5,567 bases of DNA from Acidimicrobiaceae bacterium. GTDB taxonomy: Bacteria; Actinomycetota; Acidimicrobiia; Acidimicrobiales; Salinilacustritrichaceae. The stretch is taken from NCBI GenBank assembly GCA_003476595.1, contig DMTU01000276.1, forward strand, positions 10,025 through 15,591, written 5' to 3'. Position numbers and translations under genes: made by a program. Under the pieces are notes generated by a model. It was not told the origin of the DNA, did no database searches, and saw nothing but the letters and a program-made list of their open reading frames with translations. Shown piece after piece: positions 5,279 through 5,567 of this stretch; the stretch's first letter is position 1, and each line of letters begins with the position of its first letter.

Positions 5279-5567
5279 TCAGTGGGGGCGGTCGCCGCGG
5301 AGGAGCTCGAGGGCGTGGGGCACGACGTCGAGGACGGCGTCGAGGCACTCGATGCACCCGTTGGTGGAGCCGGGCAGGTTCAGGACCAGGGCGGCGTCGA
5401 TGGTGCCCGCGGTCTGGCGGCTGAGCCGGCCGAGCGGGCTGACCAGGCGCATCGCCTCGGCCAGTCCGGGGGCCTCGCGGTCGAGCACGGCCCGCGTGCC
5501 CTCGGGGGTCAGGTCCCGGGGCCCGAAGCCGGTGCCGCCGGTGGTGACGAGCAGGCCGGCCCAGCCG
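5279..5567 (-). CDS. MoaB/Mog-family molybdenum cofactor biosynthesis protein (C-terminal part, cut by window edge)
   Basis: Members of this family bind molybdopterin and, as Mog, adenylylate it before molybdenum insertion; MoaB-type paralogues are sometimes inactive or redundant. The last 96 residues are visible, read in frame from 5566, and the start lies beyond base 5567. They contain TTGGTGFGPRDLTPEGTR, the family's pterin-binding TGGTG loop and following segment, then VLDREAPGLAEAMR and a late VLNLPGSTNGCIECLDAVL stretch in the place of the LPGxP motif. They end with VVPHALELLRG. The usual proline after LPGS is threonine here. The C terminus is at the expected place. An ATG at 5488 would give a 69-residue protein, but the conserved frame continues upstream, so that start is internal. 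Whether this is MoaB or MogA cannot be told from this part. Confidence 0.9.
   Translation of the reverse strand, partial: GWAGLLVTTGGTGFGPRDLTPEGTRAVLDREAPGLAEAMRLVSPLGRLSRQTAGTIDAALVLNLPGSTNGCIECLDAVLDVVPHALELLRGDRPH

Noticed and set aside
3259..5424. A 721-codon plus-strand open frame opposite ribD and running through the receiver gene in another frame
   Set aside because: It overlaps two real genes and ends opposite the MoaB/Mog gene; the translation is arginine- and proline-rich with no recognisable motif.

Overview
The window is about 70% G+C (estimated by eye) and compactly coded, and it comes from an actinobacterium. The protein wording, TANNNT-type -10 boxes and a riboflavin cluster next to hisG point to class Acidimicrobiia. 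That placement rests on family knowledge and was not checked by a search.

Most of the window is a riboflavin (vitamin B2) biosynthesis locus read on the minus strand. From right to left it holds ribD (deaminase/reductase), ribE (riboflavin synthase), ribBA (DHBP synthase fused to GTP cyclohydrolase II) and ribH (lumazine synthase). Together they supply every standard step from GTP and ribulose 5-phosphate to riboflavin except the separate phosphatase. hisG, the first enzyme of histidine synthesis, follows ribH and runs off the left edge. An uncharacterised 163-residue gene on the plus strand sits between ribE and ribBA. It splits the locus into two transcription units, ribD-ribE and ribBA-ribH(-hisG).

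To the right of ribD, and divergent from it, is a plus-strand gene for a receiver-domain protein. Its C-terminal half looks like a GGDEF domain that has lost its signature. It converges on the 3' part of a MoaB/Mog-family molybdopterin gene, which is cut by the right edge.

The most interesting non-coding signal is shared by the rib genes. ribD and ribBA carry an identical 11-bp block (GTACGCTCGGC) just upstream, containing a TANNNT -10 box. hisG has a close relative (GTAGCCTCGCC). At ribD and hisG the box lies 6 and 7 nt before the GTG start, the geometry of leaderless transcripts. This leaves no room for an FMN riboswitch, and none was recognised.

No tRNA, rRNA, CRISPR array, insertion sequence or origin was seen. 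No gene-free stretch exceeds about 125 bases. I found no previously undescribed multi-gene system. The novelty candidates are the degenerate REC-GGDEF-like protein, the embedded unknown gene, the shared rib promoter block and a substituted phosphate-binding residue in RibH.
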